Of a stretch of DNA of 64,000 bases, positions 40,226 through 53,606 are shown in pieces. The notes beneath the pieces are model-generated. The model saw nothing but the letters and a program-made list of their open reading frames with translations, was not told the DNA's origin and did not search any database. The first letter of the stretch is position 1. Each line of letters starts with the position of its first letter. A program made the translations under genes and the position numbers. Where the stretch lies: the NCBI RefSeq assembly GCF_017744655.1, contig NZ_JAGIAW010000001.1:372001-436000 (forward strand). Reading direction: 5' to 3'. Origin of the DNA: Devosia sp. (GTDB taxonomy: Bacteria; Pseudomonadota; Alphaproteobacteria; Rhizobiales; Devosiaceae).

Positions 40226-42635
40226 AGCCATACAGGCGGAAATCCTTGAAAGGCTGATCTATTCGGTCGGCAAGGATCCGATTGTCGCGCGCCCGCATGA
40301 CTGGTTGCGCGCCACCATTCTGGCGGTGCGTGACCGCATCATGGACCGCTGGATGGAGAGTTCGCGCGAGACTTGGCGCACCTCCAACAAGCGCGTCTAT
40401 TATCTCAGCCTCGAGTTCCTGATCGGCCGGCTGATGCGCGACGCCATCAGCAATGTCGGGCTGATGGAGCCTGTGCAGCAGGCATTGAAGAACCTCAATG
40501 TCGACCTCGGGGACCTGATCAATCTCGAGCCCGATGCGGCCTTGGGCAATGGTGGTCTCGGTCGTCTTGCGGCGTGTTTCCTCGAGTCCATGTCGTCGGT
40601 GAAAATCCCGGCCTATGGCTATGGCATTCGCTATGTGCATGGCCTTTTCCGCCAGGAAATGAGCGAGGGCTGGCAGGTTGAGCTGCCGGAAGATTGGCTG
40701 GCTCATGGCAATCCATGGGAATTTGAACGCCGCGAAAGCGCCTATGAGGTTGGCTTTGGCGGTCATGTCGAGCCGATCACCGATGCCGACGGCACGGTGC
40801 GGCACGAATGGCGGCCGAACGAACATCTGCTGGCGGTGGCCTATGACACCCCGATCGTTGGATGGCGCGGTGCACGCGTGAACACGCTGCGGCTCTGGAG
40901 CGCGCAGCCGATCGACCCGATCCTGCTCGACAAGTTCAATTCCGGCGACCATATCGGCGCCCTCGAAGAAAGCGCCAAGGCGGGGGCGATTACGCGGGTT
41001 CTCTATCCGGCCGACTCGACGCCGGCTGGGCAGGAGCTGCGTCTGCGGCAGGAATTCTTCTTCTCGTCGGCCTCTCTGCAGGACATCGTCCGCCGGCATC
41101 TGCAGCAATATGGCGATCTCGGCTCGCTGCCGGACAAGGTCGCCATTCAGCTCAACGACACGCACCCCGCCATTTCGGTGGCCGAACTGATGCGTATTCT
41201 CGTCGATGACAATGGGATCAAGTGGGCTGACGCCTGGAAGCTGACCAAGGGCACGTTCGGCTATACCAATCATACCCTGCTGCCGGAGGCGCTCGAAAGC
41301 TGGCCGGTGGCTCTGCTCGAACGGCTACTTCCGCGCCATATGCAGATCGTCTACCAGATCAATGCCGATGTGCTGGCGGAGGCACGTGGCCGCGCCAAGT
41401 TTACGGACCAGCAGATCGCGGCCGTTTCGCTGATCGACGAGCATGGCGGGCGTCGCGTGCGCATGGGGCAGCTGGCTTTTGCCGGTTCGCACTCGATCAA
41501 TGGCGTTTCCGCGCTCCATACCGAATTGATGAAGCAGACCGTGTTTGCGGACCTCCACAAGCTCTATCCGGAGCGCATCAACAACAAGACCAATGGCATC
41601 ACGCCGCGGCGCTGGCTGATGCAGTGCAATCCGGGGCTGACCAAGCTCGTCAGCGAGCGGATCGGGCCGGATTTCCTCGACGATATCGACAAGCTGCACG
41701 CTCTTAGTGCGCATGCCGAAGATCCGGGATTCCAGAAGCAGTTCGCGGCGGTTAAGCGCGCCAACAAGGAGCGGCTGGTCAAGCTGATCAAGGAGCGGAT
41801 CAATGTGTCCGTATCGGCCGATGCGCTCTTTGACGTGCAGATCAAGCGCATCCACGAATACAAGCGCCAGTTGCTCAACATCATTCATGCCGTGGCGCTT
41901 TATGATGAAATCCGCGCCCATCCCGAGAAGGATTGGGTACCGCGGGTGAAGATTTTCGCGGGCAAGGCGGCGCCGAGTTATTGGAATGCCAAGCTGATCA
42001 TCAAGCTGATCAACGACGTGGCCAAGGTGATCAATCATGATCCGGCGGTACGGGGTCTCCTGAAGGTTGTGTTCCTGCCGAACTACAATGTCAGCCTTGC
42101 CGAGGTGATCGTGCCGGCGGCCGATCTTTCCGAGCAGATTTCGACGGCGGGCATGGAAGCCTCGGGCACCGGTAATATGAAGTTCATGGCCAATGGCGCT
42201 GTTACCATCGGCACTATGGATGGCGCCAATGTCGAGATGCACAAGGAAGTGGGCGACGACAATATCGTCATCTTCGGGCTGACGACGGAGCAGGTGGAAG
42301 ACAAGCGCAGCCGCAGCGAAGTGCCGCGAGGCACGATCGACAAGTCGCCGCGCCTGCGTGAGGCGCTGGAGGCGATTTCCTCGGGCGTGTTCTCACCGGA
42401 CGATCCCAATCGCTATCGCGACCTGATCGGCGGGCTCTATGACCATGACTGGTTCATGGTGGCGCGCGATTTCGATGCCTATTGGGCGGCGCAGGCCAAG
42501 GTCGAAAAGATCTGGGCGGATCGGTCGCGCTGGGACGCGATGGCGATCCGGAACACCGCCAATGTCGGCTTCTTCTCGTCGGACCGGACGATCAGGCAAT
42601 ATGCCGCCGATATCTGGAACGTGCAGACCGCATAA
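40164..42635 (+). CDS. glgP: Glycogen/alpha-glucan phosphorylase
   Basis: An 823-residue PLP enzyme of normal length. It shows TSNKRVYYLSLEFLIGRLMRD near the N-terminus, LGNGGLGRLAACFLESM, the central RRWLMQCNPGLTKLV, and the PLP-lysine segment EASGTGNMKFMANGAVTIGTMDGANVE near residue 665. It releases glucose-1-phosphate from glycogen ends. It is the first gene of the glycogen operon, followed at 97 bases by glgB. Having breakdown and synthesis genes in one transcript implies control mainly at the enzyme level. Confidence 0.97.
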   Translation: MPQKPIVYDAPTPEPRATTVEAIQAEILERLIYSVGKDPIVARPHDWLRATILAVRDRIMDRWMESSRETWRTSNKRVYYLSLEFLIGRLMRDAISNVGLMEPVQQALKNLNVDLGDLINLEPDAALGNGGLGRLAACFLESMSSVKIPAYGYGIRYVHGLFRQEMSEGWQVELPEDWLAHGNPWEFERRESAYEVGFGGHVEPITDADGTVRHEWRPNEHLLAVAYDTPIVGWRGARVNTLRLWSAQPIDPILLDKFNSGDHIGALEESAKAGAITRVLYPADSTPAGQELRLRQEFFFSSASLQDIVRRHLQQYGDLGSLPDKVAIQLNDTHPAISVAELMRILVDDNGIKWADAWKLTKGTFGYTNHTLLPEALESWPVALLERLLPRHMQIVYQINADVLAEARGRAKFTDQQIAAVSLIDEHGGRRVRMGQLAFAGSHSINGVSALHTELMKQTVFADLHKLYPERINNKTNGITPRRWLMQCNPGLTKLVSERIGPDFLDDIDKLHALSAHAEDPGFQKQFAAVKRANKERLVKLIKERINVSVSADALFDVQIKRIHEYKRQLLNIIHAVALYDEIRAHPEKDWVPRVKIFAGKAAPSYWNAKLIIKLINDVAKVINHDPAVRGLLKVVFLPNYNVSLAEVIVPAADLSEQISTAGMEASGTGNMKFMANGAVTIGTMDGANVEMHKEVGDDNIVIFGLTTEQVEDKRSRSEVPRGTIDKSPRLREALEAISSGVFSPDDPNRYRDLIGGLYDHDWFMVARDFDAYWAAQAKVEKIWADRSRWDAMAIRNTANVGFFSSDRTIRQYAADIWNVQTA

Positions 42636-42732
42636 GAAAACGAGACGGGTCGTGGATCCGAAAGCGGGTCTGCGACCTTTCCAGAGTACGACCGCCGATA
42701 TGGAAGCGGCCGGTCATGGGGGGATATAGGGC

Positions 42733-44922
42733 GTGAGCAGGGAAACTTGGCAGGCCGATAGCCGTGACGTCGAAGAAATCGTGGCGGGCCGCCACAGGGA
42801 TGCCTTCGGCGTGTTGGGCTTGCACGAAGTCGACGGGCAATGGGCGTTGCGCGCTTTCATTCCGCATGCGGAATCGGTTGTGGCCTTCACGCTCGATGGG
42901 AAGGAACTCGGGGACCTCTATCCCCGCCACGCCGGTGGCGTGTTCGAGGGCAAGGTCGAGATCGACCAGCGGCAGCCGATCCGCTATCGTGCCAAGAATG
43001 CCGGCGGGGAATGGGACGTGTTCGACCCCTATTCCTTCGGGCCGGTGCTCGGGCCGATGGACGATTTCTATATCGGCGAAGGCAGCCACCTCAGGATGTT
43101 CGACAAGCTCGGCGCCCATGAGATGGAATTTGAAGGTATTCACGGTACGCATTTCGCCGTCTGGGCGCCCAATGCGCAGCGTGTTTCGGTGGTTGGCGCG
43201 TTCAACCAGTGGGACGGGCGGCGCAACCCGATGCGTAATCGCAACGGCATCTGGGAAGTGTTCATTCCCGTGCTCGGGACCGGGACGATCTACAAGTATG
43301 AAATCGTCGGGCCAGACGGCAAGGTTCTGCCGCTGAAAGCCGATCCGTTTGCGCGGCAGGCCGAACTGCGGCCGCGCACGGCTTCGGTGGTTCCCGATCC
43401 GACGCCGTTCACCTGGACCGACCAGAAGTACATGGAAGAGCGCGCCAGCCATGATTGGCGGCGCACGCCGATGTCGATCTACGAAGTGCATCTGGGTTCA
43501 TGGCGGCGACGGCCGGATGGCTCGTTCCTGAGCTATGACCAATTGGCCGAGCAGCTCGTGCCCTATGCGGCTGATATGGGCTACACCCATCTCGAATTCC
43601 TGCCGGTTTCCGAGCATCCGTTCGATCCGAGCTGGGGTTATCAGCCGACGGGGCTTTTCGCGCCGACCTCGCGCCATGGCGATCCCGCCGGGTTCGCGCG
43701 GCTGGTGAATGCGGCGCATGAGGCGGGGCTGGGCGTCATCCTCGATTGGGTGCCGGCGCATTTCCCGACCGACGAATTCGGGCTGGCGCGCTTCGATGGC
43801 ACGGCGCTCTATGAGCATGCCGATCCCAGGCAGGGCTATCACCCCGACTGGAATACGGCGATCTACAATTTCGGGCGCAAGGAGGTTTCGGCCTTCCTGA
43901 CCAATAGCGCGCTCTACTGGTTCGAAGTGTTCCATATCGATGGGCTGCGCGTCGATGCGGTGGCCTCGATGCTCTATCTCGACTATTCGCGCCAGCCGGG
44001 GCAATGGGTGCCCAACAAGCATGGTGGCAACGAAAACCTCGAAGCGGTGGCGTTCCTGCAGCGCGTCAATGCCGAGGTCTATCGGCAGTTTCCGGGCGCC
44101 TTCATGATTGCCGAGGAGTCGACATCCTGGCCGGGGGTCAGCCATCCGACCTACAATGGCGGGCTTGGTTTCGGCTTCAAGTGGAACATGGGCTTCATGA
44201 ACGACACGCTGCGTTTCATGAGCCGTAATCCTATCCATCGGCGCTACCATCACAACGACATGACCTTTGGGCTCATGTACGCGTTCAGCGAGAATTTCGT
44301 GCTGCCGCTGAGCCATGACGAAGTGGTGCACGGGAAGGGCGCGTTGCTGTCGAAAATGCCGGGCGATGACTGGCAGCAGTTTGCCAATCTGCGCGCCTAT
44401 CTCGCCTTCATGTGGGGGCATCCGGGCAAGAAGCTCCTGTTCATGGGCCAGGAATTCGCGCAGCGCGAGGAATGGTCGGAAAGCCGCGGGCTCGATTGGT
44501 GGCTGCTGGACTCGGCGCCGCATGAGGGCATGCGGCGGCTGGTGGCCGATCTCAATGCGGCCTATCGCAGCCTGCCCGCCCTCTATGAGCACGATTGTGA
44601 GCCTGAGGGCTTTGAGTGGCTGATCGGCAATGACCAGACCAATACCGTCTATGCATGGGTGAGAAAGGCCGAGGGGGCCGATCCTGTGATCGTCATCTCC
44701 AATTTCACGCCAGTGCCACGCAGCGGGTACAAGGTGCCGGTGCCCCATGCGGGGCGCTGGGTGGAGCGGATCAATACGGATGCCGGCTGGTATTCCGGGG
44801 GCAATACTGGAAATCAGGGGGCGGTGACCGCCCATGCCGTAGAGGGGCGGCATATGCCTGCGGAAATGGAACTGTACCTTCCGCCGCTGGCAACGCTGTT
44901 TTTGAAATATGAGCCGGAGTGA
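42733..44922 (+). CDS. glgB: 1,4-alpha-glucan branching enzyme
   Basis: A 729-residue GH13 enzyme with a GTG start at 42733. An N-terminal GlgB domain and a CBM48 module (HFAVWAPNAQRVSVVGAFNQWDGR near residue 135) precede the catalytic barrel. The barrel has VILDWVPAHFPTDEFGLARFDG, the nucleophile Asp in HIDGLRVDAVASMLYLDYSR, the acid/base Glu in FMIAEESTSWPGV and LPLSHDEVVHGK. It makes alpha-1,6 branches in glycogen. The two tandem N-terminal modules are the long form typical of proteobacteria. Confidence 0.97.
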   Translation: MSRETWQADSRDVEEIVAGRHRDAFGVLGLHEVDGQWALRAFIPHAESVVAFTLDGKELGDLYPRHAGGVFEGKVEIDQRQPIRYRAKNAGGEWDVFDPYSFGPVLGPMDDFYIGEGSHLRMFDKLGAHEMEFEGIHGTHFAVWAPNAQRVSVVGAFNQWDGRRNPMRNRNGIWEVFIPVLGTGTIYKYEIVGPDGKVLPLKADPFARQAELRPRTASVVPDPTPFTWTDQKYMEERASHDWRRTPMSIYEVHLGSWRRRPDGSFLSYDQLAEQLVPYAADMGYTHLEFLPVSEHPFDPSWGYQPTGLFAPTSRHGDPAGFARLVNAAHEAGLGVILDWVPAHFPTDEFGLARFDGTALYEHADPRQGYHPDWNTAIYNFGRKEVSAFLTNSALYWFEVFHIDGLRVDAVASMLYLDYSRQPGQWVPNKHGGNENLEAVAFLQRVNAEVYRQFPGAFMIAEESTSWPGVSHPTYNGGLGFGFKWNMGFMNDTLRFMSRNPIHRRYHHNDMTFGLMYAFSENFVLPLSHDEVVHGKGALLSKMPGDDWQQFANLRAYLAFMWGHPGKKLLFMGQEFAQREEWSESRGLDWWLLDSAPHEGMRRLVADLNAAYRSLPALYEHDCEPEGFEWLIGNDQTNTVYAWVRKAEGADPVIVISNFTPVPRSGYKVPVPHAGRWVERINTDAGWYSGGNTGNQGAVTAHAVEGRHMPAEMELYLPPLATLFLKYEPE

Positions 44923-44977
44923 TCCGTCTCGGGTGAATACGTTCCGCTTCAATGCGGGCAGTAGTGGAGGGAAATAA

Positions 44978-46245
44978 ATGGCTGATTATCGAGTACCGTC
45001 TCCATTGGCGCGTGAAGCCATGGCCTATGTGCTTGCCGGGGGGCGCGGCACGCGTTTGATGGAATTGACCGACCGGCGCGCCAAGCCTGCCGTCTACTTT
45101 GGGGGCAAGTCGCGCATTATCGACTTCGCGCTGTCTAATGCCATCAATTCGGGCATCCGCCGCATTTCGGTTGCGACGCAGTATCAGGCGCATAGCCTGA
45201 TCCGCCACCTGCAGCGCGGCTGGAACTTCCTCCGCACCGAACGTAACGAAAGTTTTGACGTGCTGCCGGCGAGCCAGCGCGTAAAGGAAGACATGTGGTA
45301 TGCGGGCACCGCTGATGCCGTCTACCAGAACATGGACATCATCGAGGATTACGGCGCGCGCTATATCGTGCTCTTGGCCGGCGACCATATCTACAAGATG
45401 GACTACGAAATCATGCTCCGGCAGCATGTGGATACGGGCGCTGACGTGACCATCGGCTGTCTCGAAGTGCCGCGCATGGAAGCGACGGGCTTTGGCGTGA
45501 TGCATGTCGACGGACGCGACCGGGTGGTCGATTTCGTCGAAAAGCCCAAGGACCCGCCAGGTATTCCGGACAAGCCGGACATGGCGCTCGCCTCGATGGG
45601 CATCTATGTGTTCGAGACGCGTTTCCTGATGGAACAGCTCCGTCGCGACGCGGCGACGGAGGGGTCAAGCCGCGACTTCGGCAAGGACATCATCCCCTAT
45701 ATCGTCAAGAACGGCACGGCCTGGGCGCATCGGTTTCCGCGCTCTTGCGTGCGCTCCAGTAACGAAACGGTTTCCTATTGGCGCGACGTGGGTACGGTCG
45801 ACGCCTATTGGAAGGCCAATATCGACCTGACCGATATCAACCCGCAGCTCGATCTCTATGATCGTGACTGGCCGATCTGGACCTATGCCGAGATCACGCC
45901 GCCGGCCAAGTTCGTGCACGACTTTGATGGGCGCCGTGGTTCGGCAGTGAACTCGCTGGTGTCGGGTGATTGCATCATTTCGGGCGGTCATCTGCAGCGC
46001 ACGTTGCTGTCGACCGGCTCCCGCGTGCATTCCTATTCGACGCTCGATGAAGCTGTGGTGTTGCCCTATTGCGATATTGGGCGGAATGCGCGGCTCAAGA
46101 AGGTCGTGATCGATCGCGGCGTTTCCATCCCTGAAGGGCTGGTTGTCGGCGAAGATCCGGAATTCGACGACAAGTGGTTCCGGCGGACGGAGGAGGGGGT
46201 GACCCTCATTACCCAGGCCATGGTCAACAGGTATCTGGCTGATCG

Positions 46246-46249
<4 letters not shown>
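44978..46249 (+). CDS. glgC: Glucose-1-phosphate adenylyltransferase
   Basis: A 423-residue ADP-glucose pyrophosphorylase. It has the nucleotide site [44 protein letters not shown] near residues 14-55, [26 protein letters not shown] and [11 protein letters not shown]-terminal left-handed beta-helix domain carries the allosteric region. It commits glucose-1-phosphate to glycogen. AGTGGAGGG lies upstream of the ATG. The stop overlaps the glgA start by four bases. Confidence 0.97.
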
Positions 46250-49321
<3,072 letters not shown>

Positions 49322-49331
49322 GCGCACGCAA

Positions 49332-51341
49332 TTGACGGGCCCACATCTCGTTCCCGGCGCCGGAAGCATCGAAAAGCTCGGCGCCACGATCACGCCCGAG
49401 GGCGTCAATTTCGCGGTCTATTCCGAGGCCGCGACAGCAATCTGGGTCTCGCTCTTTGACGAGCAGGACAAGGAAATCGAGCGCTTCGAGCTCGACGTTC
49501 ATGCCGAAAACATCCGGGCTGGCTTGATTGCCGGCATCGGCGCAGGCGCACGCTACGGGCTGCGCGCCGACGGGCGCTATGACGAGGACCAGGGGTTTTT
49601 CTTCGATCCGCAAAAGCTGCTGGTCGATCCCTATGCGCGGCGGCTCGACAGGGTTTTTGTGCGCTCTCCCCGTCTGCGTCTCAGGCGCGAAGAGGCCGTG
49701 GATACGGCGCCGCTGATGCCCAAGGCGATTGTGGTCGGCGAGGGCAACGAAAACATCCTGCCGCGCAAGAAGGCGCCGAGCCTGTTCTACGAACTCAATG
49801 TGCGTGGTTTCTCCATGCGCCATCCGAGCGTACAGGGGCCGCTGCGTGGGACCATTGCCGGGCTGACCACCAAGTGGGTGATCGACCATTTCAAGCATAT
49901 GGGCGTCGACACGATCCAGCTCATGCCGACGGCGGCGTGGATCGATGAGGGGCACTTGCCGGCGCTCGGGCTGACCAATGCCTGGGGCTATAATCCGGTG
50001 GCTTATTTCGCCATCGACCCGCGGCTGGCGCCGCGCGGCCCGCAGGAATTGCGGGTGATGACTGACCTCTATCGCAAGAACGGCATCTCGGTGATCCTCG
50101 ACGTGGTCTACAACCACACCGGCGAGAGCGATGCGCAGGGCCCGATGCTGAGCATGATGGGGCTCGATGCGCACACCTATTATCGCTTCGTCGAAGTCGA
50201 CGGAAAGCAGCACCTCGTCAACGATACCGGCACCGGCAATACGCTGCGCTGCGATCATCCGGCCGTGCAGCGGTTGGTGATCGAGAGCCTGCGCTATTGG
50301 GTCGAGGAAATGGGCGTGTCCGGTTTCCGCTTTGACCTCGCGACGGTGCTAGGCCGCGAGCCGGGCTTCAATCCGGAAGCGGAGATGCTCAAGAAGATCA
50401 AGGCCGATCCGGTGCTCTCCAAGTGCATCCTCGTGGCCGAGCCTTGGGATCCGGGTCCGGGCGGCTACGCGCTTGGCAAATTCGGCAAGGAATTCCAGGA
50501 GCACAACGACACGTTCCGCGACGAAGTGCGTGCCTTCTGGAAGGGCGAGCCGGCCAAGATCGGGGCGCTGGCGGGGAAAGTTTCGGGCTCTGCCGAGATT
50601 TTCGATTTTGCCGGCCGCAAGCCGCATCACGGCGTCAACATGCTGGCCGTGCATGATGGCTTTACCCTGCGCGATCTCGTGAGCTATCACGACAAGCACA
50701 ATGAGGCGAATGGCGAGAACAATCGCGACGGGCACAGCAATAACCAGTCCTGGAACTGCGGTGTCGAAGGCGAGACCGATGACGTGGGGATCAACACGGC
50801 GCGCAAGCGCGATGTGCGGGCACTATTGGCGACGCTGTTCCTGTCGCGCGGAACCCCGCTGATCCAGCAGGGCGACGAGATGTACCGGACGCAGCAGGGC
50901 AATAATAACGCCTATGCGCAGGACAACGAGATCACCTGGCTCGACTGGGAAGGCGCCGATGGGGCGCTGGTGGATTTCGTCGCGGCGATAAACGCCTTCC
51001 GCAAGGCGCATCCGGCGGTGAGCCACGACCATTTCCTGAATGGACAGGATCGGCATGGCGTGCGCGATGTCGTCTGGCTGCACCCTGATGGCCGCGAGAT
51101 GACTGAAGGCGACTGGAACGACGGCGGTGCTTCGGTGCTTGGGATGCATCTCAGGCACAAGGATGACGAGGTGCTGGTCTGGTTCAATCGCCGGATCGAG
51201 CCTGTTTCCGCCAAGCTGCCGGAAGGCGACTGGGTCGTAGGTATCGACTCCGATCCCGACACGGCTGTCACCATTGCCGACGGTCAGGTTCAGGTCGGTG
51301 CGCGCACGGTGCTGGCTCTGGTGAGACCCACCGCGCAATGA
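49332..51341 (+). CDS. glgX: Glycogen debranching enzyme GlgX
   Basis: A GH13 isoamylase-type enzyme. CBM48-like sequence (GATITPEGVNFAVYSEAATAIWVSLFD) precedes a barrel with LDVVYNHTGESDAQG, the nucleophile Asp in VSGFRFDLATVLGRE, the acid Glu in CILVAEPWDPGPGGY, and AVHDGFTLRDLVSYHDKHNEANGENN. It removes the short branches left by phosphorylase. The frame is open back into pgm (ATGs at 49194, 49206 and 49224), but that stretch is low-complexity and unlike the family. I favour the TTG at 49332 (669 residues), without a strong ribosome site. The true start is uncertain. Confidence 0.92.
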   Translation: MTGPHLVPGAGSIEKLGATITPEGVNFAVYSEAATAIWVSLFDEQDKEIERFELDVHAENIRAGLIAGIGAGARYGLRADGRYDEDQGFFFDPQKLLVDPYARRLDRVFVRSPRLRLRREEAVDTAPLMPKAIVVGEGNENILPRKKAPSLFYELNVRGFSMRHPSVQGPLRGTIAGLTTKWVIDHFKHMGVDTIQLMPTAAWIDEGHLPALGLTNAWGYNPVAYFAIDPRLAPRGPQELRVMTDLYRKNGISVILDVVYNHTGESDAQGPMLSMMGLDAHTYYRFVEVDGKQHLVNDTGTGNTLRCDHPAVQRLVIESLRYWVEEMGVSGFRFDLATVLGREPGFNPEAEMLKKIKADPVLSKCILVAEPWDPGPGGYALGKFGKEFQEHNDTFRDEVRAFWKGEPAKIGALAGKVSGSAEIFDFAGRKPHHGVNMLAVHDGFTLRDLVSYHDKHNEANGENNRDGHSNNQSWNCGVEGETDDVGINTARKRDVRALLATLFLSRGTPLIQQGDEMYRTQQGNNNAYAQDNEITWLDWEGADGALVDFVAAINAFRKAHPAVSHDHFLNGQDRHGVRDVVWLHPDGREMTEGDWNDGGASVLGMHLRHKDDEVLVWFNRRIEPVSAKLPEGDWVVGIDSDPDTAVTIADGQVQVGARTVLALVRPTAQ

Positions 51342-52066
51342 TTGTTGCCCAGCTCAGCGATATCCATGCGAACGGGTCGAGCGAAAGGCTCGACCGGCTC
51401 GACAAAGTGCTGGGCTGGCTCCGTCCCATGCGGCCGGACGCGGTCATCGTCAGCGGCGATCTGGCGGAAGATGCGTATGACCGCAGCTATCGGGCCGTGA
51501 GGGAACGGCTGGAAAGCCTCGGGTGTCCTTACTTCGTCGTGCCCGGCAATGTGGATGACCACGCCGACATGCGGCAGGCCTTTGGCGAACGTTTCGACTG
51601 GACGAGTGATCGCCTGCTGAATGTCCTCGGTGAGGTCGGCGGATTTCGCTTCATTGGCCTCGATGTGACAGTGGAGGGTGCGCATCACGGCGATGCGGGG
51701 CCGCGGCTCGAATGGTTGGCGGCGGAACTCGCCAGATCAGATTTGCCAACGCTGATCTTTCAGCATCAGCATCCCTTCCTGACCGGTATCGACGGCAAGG
51801 ATCGCAATATCTGCTTCAATGGCGAAGGGCTCGCGGCGGTGATCGAGGCGGCGGGAGACACGGTTCTGGCGCTGACCTGCGGCCATGTACACCGGCCGAT
51901 GTTCACGCGCTTTGCCGGTCGTCATGCGACAATGGCGCCGTCGGTCACCAGGGCCAATCGGCTGCGGCTCGATGGGCGAGAGAGTGAGATTGTCGATCCG
52001 CCGGGCCTGCTGCTGCATCATTTTGCCGGCGGCAATCTGGTGAGCCATGTGGTGATGGTCGACTAG
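51338..52066 (+). CDS. Calcineurin-like metallophosphoesterase (CpdA-like)
   Basis: A 242-residue enzyme with the metallophosphoesterase blocks: QLSDIHANG at residues 5-13, VSGDLAEDAYDRSY, VPGNVDDHADMR, FQHQHPF and CGHVHRPMF. The layout is that of the class III cyclic-nucleotide phosphodiesterase group (CpdA), though activity on cAMP is only a family-level possibility. Its start overlaps the glgX stop (ATGA), so it is made with the glycogen enzymes. Its 3' end overlaps the convergent acetyltransferase gene by four bases. Confidence 0.85.
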   Translation: MIVAQLSDIHANGSSERLDRLDKVLGWLRPMRPDAVIVSGDLAEDAYDRSYRAVRERLESLGCPYFVVPGNVDDHADMRQAFGERFDWTSDRLLNVLGEVGGFRFIGLDVTVEGAHHGDAGPRLEWLAAELARSDLPTLIFQHQHPFLTGIDGKDRNICFNGEGLAAVIEAAGDTVLALTCGHVHRPMFTRFAGRHATMAPSVTRANRLRLDGRESEIVDPPGLLLHHFAGGNLVSHVVMVD

Positions 52067-52524
52067 GGGCCAACCTCAACCATGCCGTGCCGGCGATAGA
52101 AGCGCTGGGCGGCAAGGTTGGATGCCTCGACCTTGAGGTCGACATGAGGTGCGCCACGCTGCTGAAGTTTCAGGAAGGCAGCGTTGAGCAGGTAGGTCCC
52201 CAGAGACTGATTGCGCCACAGAGGCGCGACGACCAAGTCCTTCACAAAACAGCTCGTCCAGCATTGGATGAGGCCGACGGGCGTGTCCCGCGTGGTAGCG
52301 ACGATGACCAGGGCCGGGTCGAACTCTTCGTCTTCGACGAGTGGCCACCACCAGCTATCGAAATCGCCCACGGTACCGCCGCCGTTGGCGTATGCGGTCC
52401 GGAGCAGGGCGTGGAGTTCGATAGGGCGCGTACGATGTAGCGGGTCAATGACTACGCCGTGGGGAAGCGCCGGCAGCGATACCGGTGCATCCAGGAGCTT
52501 TCGCAGGCGGATATGGCCGCTCAA
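52063..52524 (-). CDS. GNAT family N-acetyltransferase
   Basis: A 153-residue acetyltransferase. It has the GNAT acetyl-CoA region VKDLVVAPLWRNQSLGTYLLNAAFLKLQQRG (motif A, with the LG-containing loop) near residue 95, and the closing LKVEASNLAAQRFYRRHGMVEVG typical of the family. The substrate is unknown. It lies two bases upstream of nothing in its own direction, being convergent with the phosphoesterase, and follows the urease operon (ureG) on the same strand at two bases, so it is probably the last gene of that transcript. Confidence 0.85.
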   Translation of the reverse strand: MSGHIRLRKLLDAPVSLPALPHGVVIDPLHRTRPIELHALLRTAYANGGGTVGDFDSWWWPLVEDEEFDPALVIVATTRDTPVGLIQCWTSCFVKDLVVAPLWRNQSLGTYLLNAAFLKLQQRGAPHVDLKVEASNLAAQRFYRRHGMVEVGP

Positions 52525-52526
52525 GA

Positions 52527-53159
52527 CTATTCGGCAGCTACGGCCTGGAAACCGCCGTGCTTTTCGATGAAGCCGATGATCTGATCGAGGCTTTCGCGGC
52601 GCAAAAGGTCGGTGAAGACATAGGGCCGGCCTTCGCGCACCTTTTGGGTATCGCTTTCCATCACTTCGAGGCTGGCGCCGACATAGGGCGCGAGGTCGGT
52701 GTGGGTAATGACAAGCAGATCGGAGCGCGAGATGGCGGGGCCGCCCTTGCGGGGGATCTTTTCGCCCTGCGCGACCGAGATCACATAGATGGTCAGATCG
52801 GCGAGGTCGGGGGAGAAGGTGGCCGCGAGATTATCGCCGCCGCTTTCAATAAGAACGATGTCGAGATCGGGAAATTTGCGGTTGAGATCGTCGATGGCCG
52901 CGAGGTTCAGCGAGGCGTCTTCGCGAATGGCCGTGTGCGGGCAGCCGCCGGTTTCGACGCCGACAATCCGGTCCTCGGAAATGGCCTGGACGCGGGCGAG
53001 GATCAGGGCGTCCTCGCGGGTATAGATGTCGTTGGTGACCACCGCCATCGAGTAGCGATCACGCATGGCCTTGAGCAGCATTTCACAGAGAGTGGTCTTG
53101 CCCGACCCGACGGGGCCGCCAATGCCGATGCGGAGCGGTCCATTGAGGCTTTTGGTCAT
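52527..53159 (-). CDS. ureG: Urease accessory GTPase UreG
   Basis: A 210-residue SIMIBI GTPase with Walker [18 protein letters not shown] at residues 11-27, the nickel-binding CPH region in [18 protein letters not shown], Walker B-like [18 protein letters not shown], and the base-recognition TDLAP. It delivers nickel to apo-urease with UreD, UreF and UreE through GTP hydrolysis. Length and motifs are standard. A 15-base gap separates it from the DUF3995 gene. Confidence 0.97.
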   Translation of the reverse strand: MTKSLNGPLRIGIGGPVGSGKTTLCEMLLKAMRDRYSMAVVTNDIYTREDALILARVQAISEDRIVGVETGGCPHTAIREDASLNLAAIDDLNRKFPDLDIVLIESGGDNLAATFSPDLADLTIYVISVAQGEKIPRKGGPAISRSDLLVITHTDLAPYVGASLEVMESDTQKVREGRPYVFTDLLRRESLDQIIGFIEKHGGFQAVAAE

Positions 53160-53174
53160 GGCAAGACTCCTTAA

Positions 53175-53606
53175 TCAGAGAAAGCGAAAGACGACGAGGG
53201 CGAGGAAACCCAGGCCCAAAGCAAGGCACAGCGGAGAGTATACTCGCGCGTCGTTGAGACGGAAGTTGGGTTCGGGTGTCAGCGTCTTCCACCAGGTGGT
53301 GTAGCCGGCAATGCCGCGGGCGAGGAACACGGCGGCAAGCGCAATGCCGCCGAGATCGAGCAAGATGCCGCCGCTGTCGTGATCGGCCAGCGCCAGGGCG
53401 TAGATGCCGGCAGCGATGGTGGCGATCGACACGGCAAAAGACGCCAGACGGGGCGGCATGCGCTCGATGTCCTTGAAACCCACCACGGTCTGGGCCAGCA
53501 GTTTCTCGTTGCGGATTGGCCAGGTGCGTCCGACCGACCAGAGGAAGTGCGCCAGCGAGACGGCGAAGAGGGCGATGAACATCATGGACGCGATGAACAT
53601 GTTCAT
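53175..53606 (-). CDS. DUF3995 membrane protein in the urease operon
   Basis: A 143-residue protein with about four membrane helices. It has [20 protein letters not shown] first helix sequence, [25 protein letters not shown], and the closing [29 protein letters not shown], which matches what I recall of DUF3995. The start overlaps the ureF stop by four bases and ureG follows, so it is co-expressed with urease maturation genes. A role in nickel or ammonia handling is possible but unproven. Confidence 0.7.
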   Translation of the reverse strand: MNMFIASMMFIALFAVSLAHFLWSVGRTWPIRNEKLLAQTVVGFKDIERMPPRLASFAVSIATIAAGIYALALADHDSGGILLDLGGIALAAVFLARGIAGYTTWWKTLTPEPNFRLNDARVYSPLCLALGLGFLALVVFRFL

